Positions 35,671 through 45,513 are shown, numbered from the stretch's first letter. The stretch is DNA of 64,000 bases from Novosphingobium sp. PhB165 (GCF_004341845.1 NZ_SLVB01000012.1:62001-126000), one strand, 5' to 3'. Numbers and translations: made by a program. The notes: generated from the letters alone by a model not told the origin.

Positions 35671-36744
35671 ATGGATCCGCTTTTCACACCCGCCCGCCTT
35701 GGCGCCATCGAGCTGGCCAACCGCGTGGTCATGGCCCCCATGACGCGCGATCGCGCCGGGCCGCAGGACGAGCCGACTGACCTGATGGTGGAATACTACC
35801 GCCAGCGCGCATCGGCCGGGCTTATCGTCACCGAAGGCACCCAGCCCTCCCCCACCGGCAAGGGGTACTGGCGCACGCCGGGCATCCATTCGCCCGCACA
35901 AGTCGAAGGCTGGCGCAAGGTGGCGGACGCGGTTCACGGCGAAGGCGGCCGCATCGTCGTGCAACTGATGCATGTCGGCCGCGCATCGGTGCGCGCCAAC
36001 AAGGCCGCCGACGCCGAAACCGTGGCTCCGTCCGCGCTGCCCTGCCCGGACCCGATTCCCGGTCCCGACGGCGTGCCGGTGCCCACCGAAATGCCGCGCG
36101 CGCTGGACACCGGCGAGATCAACGGCGTCATCGCCGAATACGTGGCCGCCGCGCGCAATGCCCGCGCGGCGGGGATCGACGGCGTCGAACTCCACTGCGC
36201 CAGCGGCTACCTGCCGATGCAGTTCCTGTCTTCCAACAGCAACCAGCGGACCGACCGTTACGGCGGCTCGGCACAGAACCGCGTGCGCTTCGTGGTGGAA
36301 GTGCTGGAATCGCTCGCCAAGGCCATCGGCGCAGACCGCGTGGGCTTGCGCATCTGCCCCGGCGTCACGTTCAACGGCATGGCCGATGCCGACCCGGCCG
36401 AGACGTATGCGGCGCTGCTGGATGCCATCGCCCCGCTGGGGCTGGCCTATTGCCACCTGATCCACATCCCCAATACCGGCTTTGACGCGCTGGAACTGGT
36501 GCGCGCACACTGGTCCGGCCCGGTAATCGAGAATTGCGCGCTCACGCCCGAAAAAGCGCGCGCCGTGCTGGCCGAGGGCAAGGCCGATGCCGTCTCTTTC
36601 GGGTTCGCCTTCATCGCCAACCCCGATCTTGCGCAGCGGCTGCGCGTAGGCGCCCCGCTCGCCAAGGCGGATCGCGCAACCTTCTACACCGGCATGGGCG
36701 ACGACCGGCGCGGCTATACCGACTACCCCGCGCTCGCCGACTGA
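35671..36744 (+). CDS. Old Yellow Enzyme family NADH:flavin oxidoreductase
   Basis: A 357-residue OYE-type TIM barrel: NRVVMAPMTRDRA at the FMN site, VQLMHVGR, then ELHCASGYLPMQFLSSNSNQR with the family's active-site His in the substrate strand and GGSAQNRVRF. It would reduce C=C in an alpha,beta-unsaturated ketone, a reaction expected in ring saturation of enones. GAGGGG precedes ATG 35671. No iron-sulfur or second FAD domain is present, unlike the gene at 30964. Confidence 0.9.
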   Translation: MDPLFTPARLGAIELANRVVMAPMTRDRAGPQDEPTDLMVEYYRQRASAGLIVTEGTQPSPTGKGYWRTPGIHSPAQVEGWRKVADAVHGEGGRIVVQLMHVGRASVRANKAADAETVAPSALPCPDPIPGPDGVPVPTEMPRALDTGEINGVIAEYVAAARNARAAGIDGVELHCASGYLPMQFLSSNSNQRTDRYGGSAQNRVRFVVEVLESLAKAIGADRVGLRICPGVTFNGMADADPAETYAALLDAIAPLGLAYCHLIHIPNTGFDALELVRAHWSGPVIENCALTPEKARAVLAEGKADAVSFGFAFIANPDLAQRLRVGAPLAKADRATFYTGMGDDRRGYTDYPALAD

Positions 36745-36765
36745 AGCCGCAACAGGGATGCTGCG

Positions 36766-37227
36766 ATGATTGAAATCCAGACCTTGCTCGACGAGAGGCA
36801 GATCGTGAGAGGACTTTCCCGATTTGCCAGAATCCTTGACCGGAAAAAGTGGGACGAACTTTCGGATGTCTTCGCCCATGACCTCACCTTCAACTACGGC
36901 GTGGGCGAAGAAATCGGTATTGACGCGCTGGAGCGCAACATGCGCCGCTATCTCGACCGGTGCGGCCCCACGCAACATCTGATCGGCAGCATGATCGTCG
37001 ATATCGACGGCGATGAAGCCACAAGCCGCGCCTATGTGCAGGCACGGCACCAGCGGCAGGACGATCCACTCGGCGCGATATTCGATTCCACCGGCGAATA
37101 TGTCGACCGCTGGCAAAGGCGCACCGTAGGCTGGCGCATCGTTCGACGCGACGCGCTCTGGTTCCTGCACTCCGGTGATCCCGCCGTGATTTCCGCCGAA
37201 AGCGCGGGGCTTGGACAAGCTCGATGA
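36766..37227 (+). CDS. SnoaL-like / NTF2-fold protein
   Basis: A 153-residue NTF2-fold protein (LLDERQIVRGLSRFARILDR, then TFNYGVGEEIG, TQHLIGSMIVDIDGD, and WRIVRRDALWFLHSGD). It follows the OYE gene by 21 bases and its stop overlaps the next start (ATGA). Role unknown; an isomerase or dehydratase step is possible. Confidence 0.75.
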   Translation: MIEIQTLLDERQIVRGLSRFARILDRKKWDELSDVFAHDLTFNYGVGEEIGIDALERNMRRYLDRCGPTQHLIGSMIVDIDGDEATSRAYVQARHQRQDDPLGAIFDSTGEYVDRWQRRTVGWRIVRRDALWFLHSGDPAVISAESAGLGQAR

Positions 37228-38039
37228 AGGACGATGCGATGGTACAAGGCGCCCGGCCGCTGGCAGGACGCGCCGCACTGATCACCGGCGGCGGACAGGG
37301 TGTGGGGCAGGGCGTTGCCCGTGCCATGGCCGAGGCGGGCGCCGATGTGGTCATCGCGCAGCGCCGTCTGGACGAAGCTGAGCATGAGGCCGAATGGCTG
37401 CGCGAATCGCACGGCGTGCGCGCCTTCGCGCTGCAGATCGACGTGACCCGGGCCGAACAGATCGAGCGGATGGTGGCGGAAACGCTTGAGCGGCTCGGCC
37501 GGCTCGATGTGCTGGTCAACAATGCCGGGGCTAGCTTTCCCAAGCGACTGGAAAACCAGAGCGATGCAGACATGGCGGCGAGCTTCGACCTCAATTACTG
37601 GGCCGTGTTTCGCGCCATGCGCGCCGCGTTTCCGGTGATGAAGGCGCAAGGCTACGGCCGAGTGATCAACCTCGGCTCGCTGAACGGCGTCAACGCGCAT
37701 ATGTTCACCGCCGGCTATAACGCCAGCAAGGAAGCCGTGCGCGCGCTGACCCGCACGGCTGCCGTCGAATGGGGCCCGCATGGGATCACCTGCAACGTGA
37801 TCTGTCCCTCCGCCACCAGCCCACAGGCGCGCGACTATTTCGAGGCCAATCCGGCGAAGGCGGACGAAATCCTGTCGCAAGTGCCGGCAGGCCGCTTCGG
37901 CCACGCCGTGCAGGACATCGGCCCAGTCGCCGTGTTTCTGGCGAGCGAGGGCGGCGGGTACATGACCGGCAACACGCTGTTCGTGGACGGCGGCGGGCAT
38001 ATCAACGGCGTTGCCTGGCGCCCGGAAGTCGGCGCATGA
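37224..38039 (+). CDS. Short-chain dehydrogenase/reductase (SDR)
   Basis: A 271-residue classical SDR with TGGGQGVG, NNAG and catalytic YNASK, ending VDGGGHINGVAW. Start ATG 37224 overlaps the SnoaL stop; ATG 37239, preceded by AAGGA, is an alternative. The C-terminus overlaps the MFS start (ATGA), so SnoaL, SDR and transporter are translationally coupled. Confidence 0.86.
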   Translation: MKDDAMVQGARPLAGRAALITGGGQGVGQGVARAMAEAGADVVIAQRRLDEAEHEAEWLRESHGVRAFALQIDVTRAEQIERMVAETLERLGRLDVLVNNAGASFPKRLENQSDADMAASFDLNYWAVFRAMRAAFPVMKAQGYGRVINLGSLNGVNAHMFTAGYNASKEAVRALTRTAAVEWGPHGITCNVICPSATSPQARDYFEANPAKADEILSQVPAGRFGHAVQDIGPVAVFLASEGGGYMTGNTLFVDGGGHINGVAWRPEVGA

Positions 38040-39232
38040 GCCGCCTCGGTATATCCAACGCCGTGCGCCCTTCCCCGCTGGGACTCACCGGCCGCGCCGC
38101 GCTGATCGCTTTCGCAACGATGAGCGGCGTAGCCAACAGCACGCTTTCACCCATCCTGCCGCAGATCGAGCGTGAGTTCGGCACGGCAAGCGGCCATGTC
38201 ACCGTGACCATGGTGCTGACCGTGCTGGGCCTTGGCGTGCTGATCGGATCGCCATTGGGCGGCTGGCTGGGGGACCGGCTGGGCCACCGCCGGGTGATGT
38301 TCGTTTCCGGCCTGCTCTACGGCCTTGCCGGCTGCGGCATACTGTTCGCGGCGACGCTGGAGCAGGCGGTTCTCGGCCGCCTGATCGTCGGCATCGTGCT
38401 GGGATCGATGGGCGCGGCGGCGTTCTCGGTGATCGGTGATTACTGGGACGAGGAGGGGCGCAATGTTTGGTCCGGCGTGATCCCGTCTGTCGGCGCGCTG
38501 GCGGGCATGGCGCTGTCCATCGTCGCCGGTTCTCTGGCGGACACCGCGTGGCGAACCTCGTTCCTGATCTATGCCGTGGGCTTTGTCGCGGCGGCGCTGG
38601 CGCTGGCAGGAATTCCCGAAAAACCGGCCGTCACCGCGCGAGCGCGGGCGGCGGCGGCATCGGGCATTCCGGCAAGACTACTGCCCTCGATCTTCGGTTT
38701 CGGCCTCATCGTCGGCAGCATCGCAACCGGCACGTCTGCCTATCTGCCGCACCGGCTGGTCGATGTGGGCGTGGCCACCAGTTCGGGCCGGGCCGTCGTC
38801 GCGCTGTCCGGAGCGGCAACGGTGGTGCTCACCGGTTTCGCCTATGGCCGGATCCGGCGGATGATCTCGCTGGATCTGGCCTTCGTTTTCGGCGCGGCGT
38901 GCAGCGGCTTCGGCTTGCTTATCATGGCCTACGCGCCCACGGCGCCGATGGTCGCCTGCGGCATGGCGATCGAGGGCGTGGGGATCGGCGTGCTGATGCC
39001 CAGCCTGATGGTCTATGCCATCGGCCTGTCGGACGAGAGCAATCGTGGGCGCGTGATCGGCCTGATGAAAGGGGCGATTTTCGGCGGCCCGTTCCTGGTG
39101 CAGTTCGCGCTCGATCCAGTCCGCCTCCACGCCGGAGCCTCCGCCGCGCTGGCGATCCTAGCCGCATCGGGCGCCGTGCTGGCGTTGTGGTTCGCAGTCC
39201 GCTGGCTGGGGCGCCGGCCGAAACTGGCCTGA
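38036..39232 (+). CDS. Major facilitator superfamily transporter
   Basis: A 398-residue inner-membrane protein with about 12 hydrophobic helices. The MFS signature between helices 2 and 3 reads GGWLGDRLGHRRVM. A pathway metabolite importer or exporter is likely; the substrate cannot be deduced. Start ATG 38036 overlaps the SDR stop. It is the last gene of the operon, which ends against the - strand XRE gene (6-base gap). Confidence 0.9.
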   Translation: MSRLGISNAVRPSPLGLTGRAALIAFATMSGVANSTLSPILPQIEREFGTASGHVTVTMVLTVLGLGVLIGSPLGGWLGDRLGHRRVMFVSGLLYGLAGCGILFAATLEQAVLGRLIVGIVLGSMGAAAFSVIGDYWDEEGRNVWSGVIPSVGALAGMALSIVAGSLADTAWRTSFLIYAVGFVAAALALAGIPEKPAVTARARAAAASGIPARLLPSIFGFGLIVGSIATGTSAYLPHRLVDVGVATSSGRAVVALSGAATVVLTGFAYGRIRRMISLDLAFVFGAACSGFGLLIMAYAPTAPMVACGMAIEGVGIGVLMPSLMVYAIGLSDESNRGRVIGLMKGAIFGGPFLVQFALDPVRLHAGASAALAILAASGAVLALWFAVRWLGRRPKLA

Positions 39233-39238
39233 TCGCCG

Positions 39239-40000
39239 TCAGGTCAGGCCGGCGGCGGCATCGGCTATTCCGCTCGTATCGAAAGGCCGAAGCGCGCAGA
39301 GCAAGGTGAGCCAGCGTCCCGGCCGCAGGCTCGTTTCACGGTCGCGGGCGCCCAGTGCCTGCACGTCGCGGCGCAATCGCTCGATCAGTTCGGCCAGTTG
39401 CCCGACCCCCGCTTCGGACAGCTTGATCAGTTCGGAAGTGTAAACAGCATCGGGGGCGCCGAAATCCATCGCCATGAACTGCTGTTTCAGGTGGGTTTCG
39501 AACAGCTTGCGCAGCGGCAACTTCCGGAAGATCAGCGCCCGGTCGACGCGCGGGCGCACACGGTCGCCGCGCAGGCGGTCGATCAGCGCCAACCGCTCCA
39601 GCTTCAGCAGGGCCGCATCCAGCGTGGCGCGCGGAAGGCCGAAATCCTCACCGATCTCGCGTGGGCTGGCCCCTGCCAGAAGCGCCATGAACAGGGTGGA
39701 GAGAAACACGTCGGCAGAGAGCGCCCGCTCCTGCGCCAAAGTCAGTTCGCGGGCGAGGCCGGTGCGCGCCTGCTCCGCCTCCCGCGCCAGTTCGGAAATG
39801 GTGGTTCCGCACAGTTCGGCCATGCGTTCCAGCCGGTCAAGCGTGAGTCCCTTGCCGACGATCCAGCGCTTTGCCGTCGCCTCCGAAACGCCCATCGTTT
39901 CGGCCAAACGGGGCGCCGTCCAACCCTCCTGCCGCAAGTGGCGGCGCAGCACACCGAGCATCGCATCGCTTGTGGAATCGTATCGCATTTCGATACGCAT
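39239..40000 (-). CDS. XRE-like regulator with two helix-turn-helix regions
   Basis: A 253-residue protein. The N-terminal HTH (RLAETMGVSEATAKRWIVGK, residues about 31-50) is followed by a second possible winged HTH (SPREIGEDFGLPRATLDAALLK). The C-terminal half has no recognised ligand domain. It lies divergent from the amidohydrolase gene, with GATACG repeats over its own start, so self-regulation and control of the amidohydrolase are inferred. Confidence 0.72.
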   Translation of the reverse strand: MRIEMRYDSTSDAMLGVLRRHLRQEGWTAPRLAETMGVSEATAKRWIVGKGLTLDRLERMAELCGTTISELAREAEQARTGLARELTLAQERALSADVFLSTLFMALLAGASPREIGEDFGLPRATLDAALLKLERLALIDRLRGDRVRPRVDRALIFRKLPLRKLFETHLKQQFMAMDFGAPDAVYTSELIKLSEAGVGQLAELIERLRRDVQALGARDRETSLRPGRWLTLLCALRPFDTSGIADAAAGLT

Positions 40001-40020
40001 GGGCGCAGATTATGATACGA
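39980..40020. promoter_or_regulatory. Putative operator of XRE regulator
   Basis: GTATCG (39980-39985) and CGATAC (39991-39996) are perfect arms 5 bases apart, over the first codons of the XRE gene, and a third copy of GATACG lies at 40014-40019 after TAT. The arrangement would let the protein block its own transcription. Confidence 0.45.
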
Positions 40021-40136
40021 TTTTCAAGCCGTTTCTTCGGCTCAAAGCCACCCCATTCTATCCTCTCCTGGCGACAACGATCGCCCGGCGGCCACTTGGA
40101 GGGTCGGGACAAAAACAGCGTGGGAGATGCCCGAAA

Positions 40137-41882
40137 ATGGAAGATATCCTGATCAGGAACGGCACCGTGGTCGACGGCACCGGCGCCCCGGCCTACGCGG
40201 CCGATGTGCGCGTGACCGGCGGCATGATCGCCGAGGTCGGCCCCAGCCTGGAGCCGCGCGGCGAGCGCGTGGTCGATGCGGCAGGCTGCTACGTCACCCC
40301 CGGCTTCATCGAAAGCCATACGCACTACGACGGCACCATGTGGTGGCAGCCCGATCTCGATCCCCTGCCCGGCTATGGCGCGACGACGATGATCCTGGGA
40401 AACTGCGGCTTTTCCACCGCGCCGCTCCATCGTTACATGCCCGCGCAGAAAGAGATGATCGGCATCTTCTCGTTCTTCGAGGATATTCCCGAAGGCCCGT
40501 TCCTGCAGCACTTGCCGTGGGACTGGAACACATGGTCCGAATACCGCGCATCGGTGGAGCGGAACGTGACGGTGCCGCTGAACTATGCCGCCTATGTCGG
40601 CCATATCGCCATCCGCCTTGCCGCGATGGGCGTGGAAGCGTGGGACCGCGAGGCGACGCCCGAGGAAATCGCGCGCATGTGCGAATTGCTGGACGATGCG
40701 CTGGCGGCGGGCGCGCTGGGCATGTCGGACAATCTGCACGATCATGACGGTCAGGACCGCCCGGTGCCCACACTGAAGGCCAACGATGCAGAATTCGCCG
40801 CGCTGTTCGACGTGATGGAGCGCTATCCCAACTGCTGCTACCAGGTGATCGTCGATACCTTCATGCGCATGACCGGCCCGGCCGACCTTGAGCGGCTGGC
40901 GAAATTGCTGGGCGGTCGCAAGATCCGCGTGCAGATCGCGGGCGCAGTGCCGACGCTGGATTTCCAGAAGGCGATCCTGCCCGCTATGCAGGAAAGCCTG
41001 CGCACGATGCGGGAGTCGGATGTCGATATCTGGCCCGGCTTCGCGCACGTTTCGCCCACCAATGTGCTTTCCATCGTCAAGTCGCTGATCTTCGCGCAAT
41101 CCAACGACTATGTGTGGCACGAAGTCGTCATGGCCGAGGATCATGGCGAGAAGGCGCGGCTGCTGGCCGATCTGGACTGGCGGGCACGCGCGCGCAAGAG
41201 CTGGGACGAGAACGCCTGGGATCATTCGCCGCTGAAGAACCCGCAAGCGCTGAACTTAATCGACAGCGAGAATGGCACCGGCCCGGTCAACGTGACGCTC
41301 AAAGCCTATGCCGATGAGCGCGGGCTGCACCGATCCGACGCGATGGCGGAGTGGATTCTGGCCAACGGCACCCGTTCCACCGTGCACATGGCGCCCTTCC
41401 CCAAGGATGAGGCGCTGACGATCGAGCTGATGCGCGATCCCAAGACGGTGGGCAACATCTCCGACGCCGGGGCGCATTTGCAGATGCTCTGCGGCGGCGG
41501 CGAGAACGCGCTGCTGCTGACCCAGTACGTGCGCGAGGAAGGCTCGCTCTCCATCGAGGAGGCGGTCCACGTCATGACCGGCAAGCTGGCGGGCCACTTC
41601 AACCTCAACGACCGGGGTGTGATCGCACAAGGCAAGCGTGCGGACATCGCCGTGTTCGACCTTGCCGAAGTGGAACGGCGCGAGATGGAGAAGGCGCATG
41701 ACGTGCCGGACGGGCGCGGCGGCCATTCCTGGCGCTTCACCCGCAAGGCGATGCCCACCCGCCTGACGCTGGTGAACGGCGTGCCCACGTTCGAGAACGG
41801 GGCCTATACCGGCGCCAAGCCGGGCCAGTTCCTCTCCCCCGCAATCCAGCCGCTGGGCAATTTCGCGGAAGCTGCCGAATGA
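40137..41882 (+). CDS. D-aminoacylase-like amidohydrolase
   Basis: A 581-residue amidohydrolase. The metal site begins with HTH (residues 61-63) in ESHTHYDG and a Cys in GNCGFSTAP (Cys90), the pair typical of D-aminoacylases; a late ISDAGAH segment stands at the position of the catalytic Asp region. D-aminoacylases hydrolyse N-acyl-D-amino acids; in a catabolic cluster the protein may act on an amide or lactone instead. TGGGAGA precedes ATG 40137. It precedes the COQ4-like gene by 70 bases. Confidence 0.82.
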   Translation: MEDILIRNGTVVDGTGAPAYAADVRVTGGMIAEVGPSLEPRGERVVDAAGCYVTPGFIESHTHYDGTMWWQPDLDPLPGYGATTMILGNCGFSTAPLHRYMPAQKEMIGIFSFFEDIPEGPFLQHLPWDWNTWSEYRASVERNVTVPLNYAAYVGHIAIRLAAMGVEAWDREATPEEIARMCELLDDALAAGALGMSDNLHDHDGQDRPVPTLKANDAEFAALFDVMERYPNCCYQVIVDTFMRMTGPADLERLAKLLGGRKIRVQIAGAVPTLDFQKAILPAMQESLRTMRESDVDIWPGFAHVSPTNVLSIVKSLIFAQSNDYVWHEVVMAEDHGEKARLLADLDWRARARKSWDENAWDHSPLKNPQALNLIDSENGTGPVNVTLKAYADERGLHRSDAMAEWILANGTRSTVHMAPFPKDEALTIELMRDPKTVGNISDAGAHLQMLCGGGENALLLTQYVREEGSLSIEEAVHVMTGKLAGHFNLNDRGVIAQGKRADIAVFDLAEVERREMEKAHDVPDGRGGHSWRFTRKAMPTRLTLVNGVPTFENGAYTGAKPGQFLSPAIQPLGNFAEAAE

Positions 41883-41952
41883 CCTGACAAGACCAACCGG
41901 GGCAGCGCTTCCCAAGGAGAGAAGCGCGCCCCACGCAGGAAAGGATGTCTCG

Positions 41953-42828
41953 ATGAATGAAGCCACGATCGGCGATGCCGACCGCGCCTATTTCAACGGC
42001 GCGATCAAGGCGATCACCACGCAAAGCTCTGTGCTGGTCAGTTCCTCCCGCTATCTCAACCACGCGCCGCTGCGCGCACTGATCGCGCAGGAAATGCTGC
42101 GCCGGAACGGGCCGGACCTGCCCAACACCGCCTATATCCCCGAAGTCGCGCAGATCTTCCACGAGCTGGAGGACATGCCCCGCATCATCCAGCTGTTCGA
42201 GATGGAGAAGGCCCGCCTGCCCGAATTCCGCCGTTGGCTGGAGGAAAAGCGGCTGGCGGACTTCACCATCGCCGAACTGGAACACTGCGCCCCCGGCACG
42301 CTGGGCGCGGCGATCCGCGATTTCATGGTGAACTCGGGCTATCAGCTGGACCTGTTCTTCCAGGAAGTGCAGGTGGTGAACGACTTCACCTATTACTTGC
42401 GCCAGACCGCGCTGACGCATGATATCGAGCATATGGTGACCGGCTTCGGCCCCAACCACGGCGGCGAGATCGCGCTGCTGACCGCGAATATGCATGCCAA
42501 GGCGCGCTATTTCCATCCGGAGCTTTCCGCCTTCTTCTCGCGCATCGCCTTCTACCTGAAGGCCAAGACGATTCTGAAGGACGGGCTGCACTATCCGGAG
42601 GCGATGGTCGTCAATCTGGAAGCCGAATTCCGCGGTGCCGAGCAAGGACGCAACTGGACCATGCCGCTGATGCTGGTGGACTGGCGCGCGCGGGTTGACC
42701 AGCAGATCGTCGACATCCGCCGCGAACTGGGGATCACGCCGGCAGAGGAAGGGCTCTGGTTGGATACCAATCGCCTCTGCAACGAGGATGATCCCGACTA
42801 CCAACCGACTCTCCAGGCCGCCGAGTAA
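41953..42828 (+). CDS. COQ4-family protein
   Basis: A 291-residue protein with the zinc motif of COQ4, HDxxH-x11-E: His156, Asp157, His160 and Glu172 (HDIEHMVTGFGPNHGGE). COQ4 takes part in ubiquinone assembly and has been linked to oxidative decarboxylation at ring carbon 1. Its place between an amidohydrolase and a TonB receptor in a degradation cluster suggests a catabolic paralogue. No other ubiquinone gene is near. AAGGA precedes ATG 41953. A GC-rich hairpin follows. Confidence 0.78.
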   Translation: MNEATIGDADRAYFNGAIKAITTQSSVLVSSSRYLNHAPLRALIAQEMLRRNGPDLPNTAYIPEVAQIFHELEDMPRIIQLFEMEKARLPEFRRWLEEKRLADFTIAELEHCAPGTLGAAIRDFMVNSGYQLDLFFQEVQVVNDFTYYLRQTALTHDIEHMVTGFGPNHGGEIALLTANMHAKARYFHPELSAFFSRIAFYLKAKTILKDGLHYPEAMVVNLEAEFRGAEQGRNWTMPLMLVDWRARVDQQIVDIRRELGITPAEEGLWLDTNRLCNEDDPDYQPTLQAAE

Positions 42829-42843
42829 GGCGGCCTCCTCCCA

Positions 42844-42872
42844 GGCCGGTCCCGCGTCCTGCGGGGCCGGCC
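42844..42872 (+). terminator. GC-rich hairpin after COQ4-like gene
   Basis: Two 12-base arms (42844-42855, 42861-42872), with a single T-G pair, fold into a strong hairpin 15 bases past the stop. A further 16-base palindrome lies at 42883-42898. There is no T-run, so it may act with Rho or only stabilise the message. Confidence 0.5.
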
Positions 42873-43023
42873 GACCCGGCGGCGCGCGGTACCGCGCGGG
42901 CCGGAACGGCTGCACGCGCATCAGGGGATGATGCGGCTATCTGCGGCCACACCGAAATCTCAAAACAGGCGAAGACCGACCGGAACGGCAGAACAAAACC
43001 ACAAAAATTGGGGAGGCACTTGC

Positions 43024-45513
43024 ATGAAGAACCTGAACCTCGCGCGTTTCGCGGGCTGCTCTACGCTGGCCTTGGGGCTGGCCATAACGGCCACGGCAGC
43101 GTCCGCGCAGACCGCACCTGACGCCGCCGCACAGCCGGTGACCACCATTCAGGAAATCATCGTTACCGCTCAGAAGCGTTCGGAAAACCTGCAAAGCGTG
43201 CCGGTCGCCGTCACAGCCATCACCGCCGACCAGATCGCCAATTCGCGGATCGAGAATATCGCCGACTTGCGTTCGGTCGCGCCCAATCTCTACGTCGTCA
43301 CCCAACCGGGCGGCAACGCGATCCCTTCCACGATGATGCGCGGGCAGGTTTCAGGCGCGGCGTCCAACCCGACGGTGGACAACGGCATCTCCTACTACAT
43401 CGACGGGGTCTATCTCGGCTCGCTCAGCGGCATCATCTTCGACGTTGCCGATATCGAGCGGATCGAGGTGATCCGCGGCCCCGCCGGCACCCTGTTCGGC
43501 ACCAATTCCACCGGCGGCGCGATCAACTACATCACGTCCGGCCCGCGCGGCGTCTTCGCGGCCAAGCAGGATTTCAGCTATGCCCGCTTCGGCTCCTTCC
43601 GCAGCAAGACGCGGATCGATCTGCCCGAATGGCACGGAATCAGTGCGGCCGTCAGCTACCTCCACAATGAAAAGCGCAACGACGTGCGCAATTACGACCA
43701 GATCACGCTCGACTATTCGAACGAGACTTCGGGCGAAGTGGGCAAGCTGACGTCGGTCAAGCGGCTGGGTGAAAGCACCACCGATGCCGTCCACGCGGCC
43801 GTGCGCTGGAAACCGCTGGACGACCTGACGATCGACTACAAGTTCGACTGGTCGCGTCAGGAATTCTCGCCCCCGCCGGTCTATCTGCTAGGCTTTCCCG
43901 ATACGCCAGGCGGGATCGCCGCCTACCAACTGACCGCCTCGCAAGTCTATTTCGGCGGGCCCACGCTGGACGACTATATCCAGACCAAGCGCGGCAACGT
44001 GGTGTTCAACGACACGACGACCAAGAGCGTGACGAAGACGACCTCTCACCTGATCGTCGGCACCTATCGCGCGAACGAGCATCTGACGATCAAGAACACC
44101 ACCAGCTGGCGTTCGCTGGATCGCAATGCCTTCACCTCGAACCTGGACGGAACCGGCACGCTGACGGTGCCGATCGCCTATGGGCCGGACGGTTCGCCCG
44201 TCGCTTTCGCGCCGCTCTCTCCGCTGTCGGTGCGCTGCTGCAACCAGCTGCGCCAGTTCAGCAACGAATTGCAGTTTAACGTGGACACCACGCCCGTGGC
44301 GGCGACGGCGGGCCTGTTCTACTACAACCGCCGCACCCCGCCGGGAGAGAATCCGTTCGGTCTGCCGGTGGTCGATACCTTCCAGATCTTCCCCGGCAAT
44401 GCCCATCCCGGCACGCCGATCACCGATTTCGACCGCAGCTTCTATTTCAAGGTCCGGCAAGTCGCCGGTTATGGACAGGCGACCTGGCACGCCACCGACC
44501 AGATCGATGTGACGGGCGGCATCCGCTACACGCAGGACGACAAGACCTTCTTCGATACTTCGGCGGGCGAGCCGGGATCGACCTACACATACTCGAAGGG
44601 TAATTTCAGCTACCTCGCGAACGTCACCTACAAGCCTTCGCGCGACCTGCTGCTCTATGCCAAATACGTCACCAGCTTCATCGCCGGCGGCACGGCGGCG
44701 GGCCCGCTGGCGGTGGACAGCGTGACCGGCAAAGTGTTCCAGGGCCCAGCGATCCCCTACAAGGAGGAGCGCGCCTATTCGTGGGAAGGCGGGCTGAAGG
44801 CCGACTGGCTGGGCCACCGCCTGCGTACCAACCTGGCCTTGTTCCATGTGCGGTATTCCAACCTGCAGACGCCCATCTTCGCCTCATCCGGCTGCGTGAC
44901 TTCGCCCAGCGGCATTTGCGAGCCGATCGTCTCCTCCCAATACACCGCCAACTTCGGCAAGGCCCGCGCCTTCGGGTTGGAGTTCGAAGTGACCGCAATC
45001 CCCATCGAGAACCTGACGCTAAGCGCCAGCGGCAGCGTCACCGATTTCAAGTATCTGGAAATCTCGCCCGAAGTTCTGGCGAGCGGCGGCGTCAGCAAAG
45101 TTTCAGACTATCCCGAAACGATGCGCCCCACTTTCATGTCGAACCTTTCGGCCGAATACGTGCAGCCGCTGGATGACGGGATGCGTCTTGCCCTGCGCGT
45201 GGACGGGGCGCTGCGCTCCAAGATCGTGGTCGGCACGAGCGTGTTCAGCAGCGCCGGCTTCGCGGCGGCGGGCCTGCCCTACACCAACGATTATATGAAT
45301 GCGGAGAACACCCAGAAGGCACTGCTGACGCTCAATGCGCGGCTCTCGCTGATGGACCTGCCGCTGGGGCCGACGACGGCGACCGTCTCGCTCTGGGGCC
45401 GCAATCTCACCAACAAGCAGCAGATCAACATCATCTCCAATACCGGCGTGACCGCTGCTGCACTGTTCGATGATCCGGCGACTTACGGCATCGATCTTTC
45501 CATTAAGCTCTAA
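43024..45513 (+). CDS. TonB-dependent outer-membrane receptor
   Basis: An 829-residue receptor: signal peptide ending TAASAQ, plug start EIIVTAQKRSENLQSVPVAV, RGPAGTLFGTNSTGGAI, and a C-terminal IDLSIKL strand. GGGGAGG precedes ATG 43024; longer in-frame starts are unsupported. It would bring the substrate into the periplasm. It is 195 bases from the COQ4-like gene, probably with its own promoter, and its end overlaps a convergent thioesterase gene by 11 bases. Confidence 0.92.
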   Translation: MKNLNLARFAGCSTLALGLAITATAASAQTAPDAAAQPVTTIQEIIVTAQKRSENLQSVPVAVTAITADQIANSRIENIADLRSVAPNLYVVTQPGGNAIPSTMMRGQVSGAASNPTVDNGISYYIDGVYLGSLSGIIFDVADIERIEVIRGPAGTLFGTNSTGGAINYITSGPRGVFAAKQDFSYARFGSFRSKTRIDLPEWHGISAAVSYLHNEKRNDVRNYDQITLDYSNETSGEVGKLTSVKRLGESTTDAVHAAVRWKPLDDLTIDYKFDWSRQEFSPPPVYLLGFPDTPGGIAAYQLTASQVYFGGPTLDDYIQTKRGNVVFNDTTTKSVTKTTSHLIVGTYRANEHLTIKNTTSWRSLDRNAFTSNLDGTGTLTVPIAYGPDGSPVAFAPLSPLSVRCCNQLRQFSNELQFNVDTTPVAATAGLFYYNRRTPPGENPFGLPVVDTFQIFPGNAHPGTPITDFDRSFYFKVRQVAGYGQATWHATDQIDVTGGIRYTQDDKTFFDTSAGEPGSTYTYSKGNFSYLANVTYKPSRDLLLYAKYVTSFIAGGTAAGPLAVDSVTGKVFQGPAIPYKEERAYSWEGGLKADWLGHRLRTNLALFHVRYSNLQTPIFASSGCVTSPSGICEPIVSSQYTANFGKARAFGLEFEVTAIPIENLTLSASGSVTDFKYLEISPEVLASGGVSKVSDYPETMRPTFMSNLSAEYVQPLDDGMRLALRVDGALRSKIVVGTSVFSSAGFAAAGLPYTNDYMNAENTQKALLTLNARLSLMDLPLGPTTATVSLWGRNLTNKQQINIISNTGVTAAALFDDPATYGIDLSIKL

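Noticed and set aside
42883..42898. 16-base palindrome CGCGCGGTACCGCGCG considered as a replication or integration site
   Set aside because: No repeats, integrase or replication gene is near. It lies after a gene stop next to another hairpin, so a structure of the message end is more likely.
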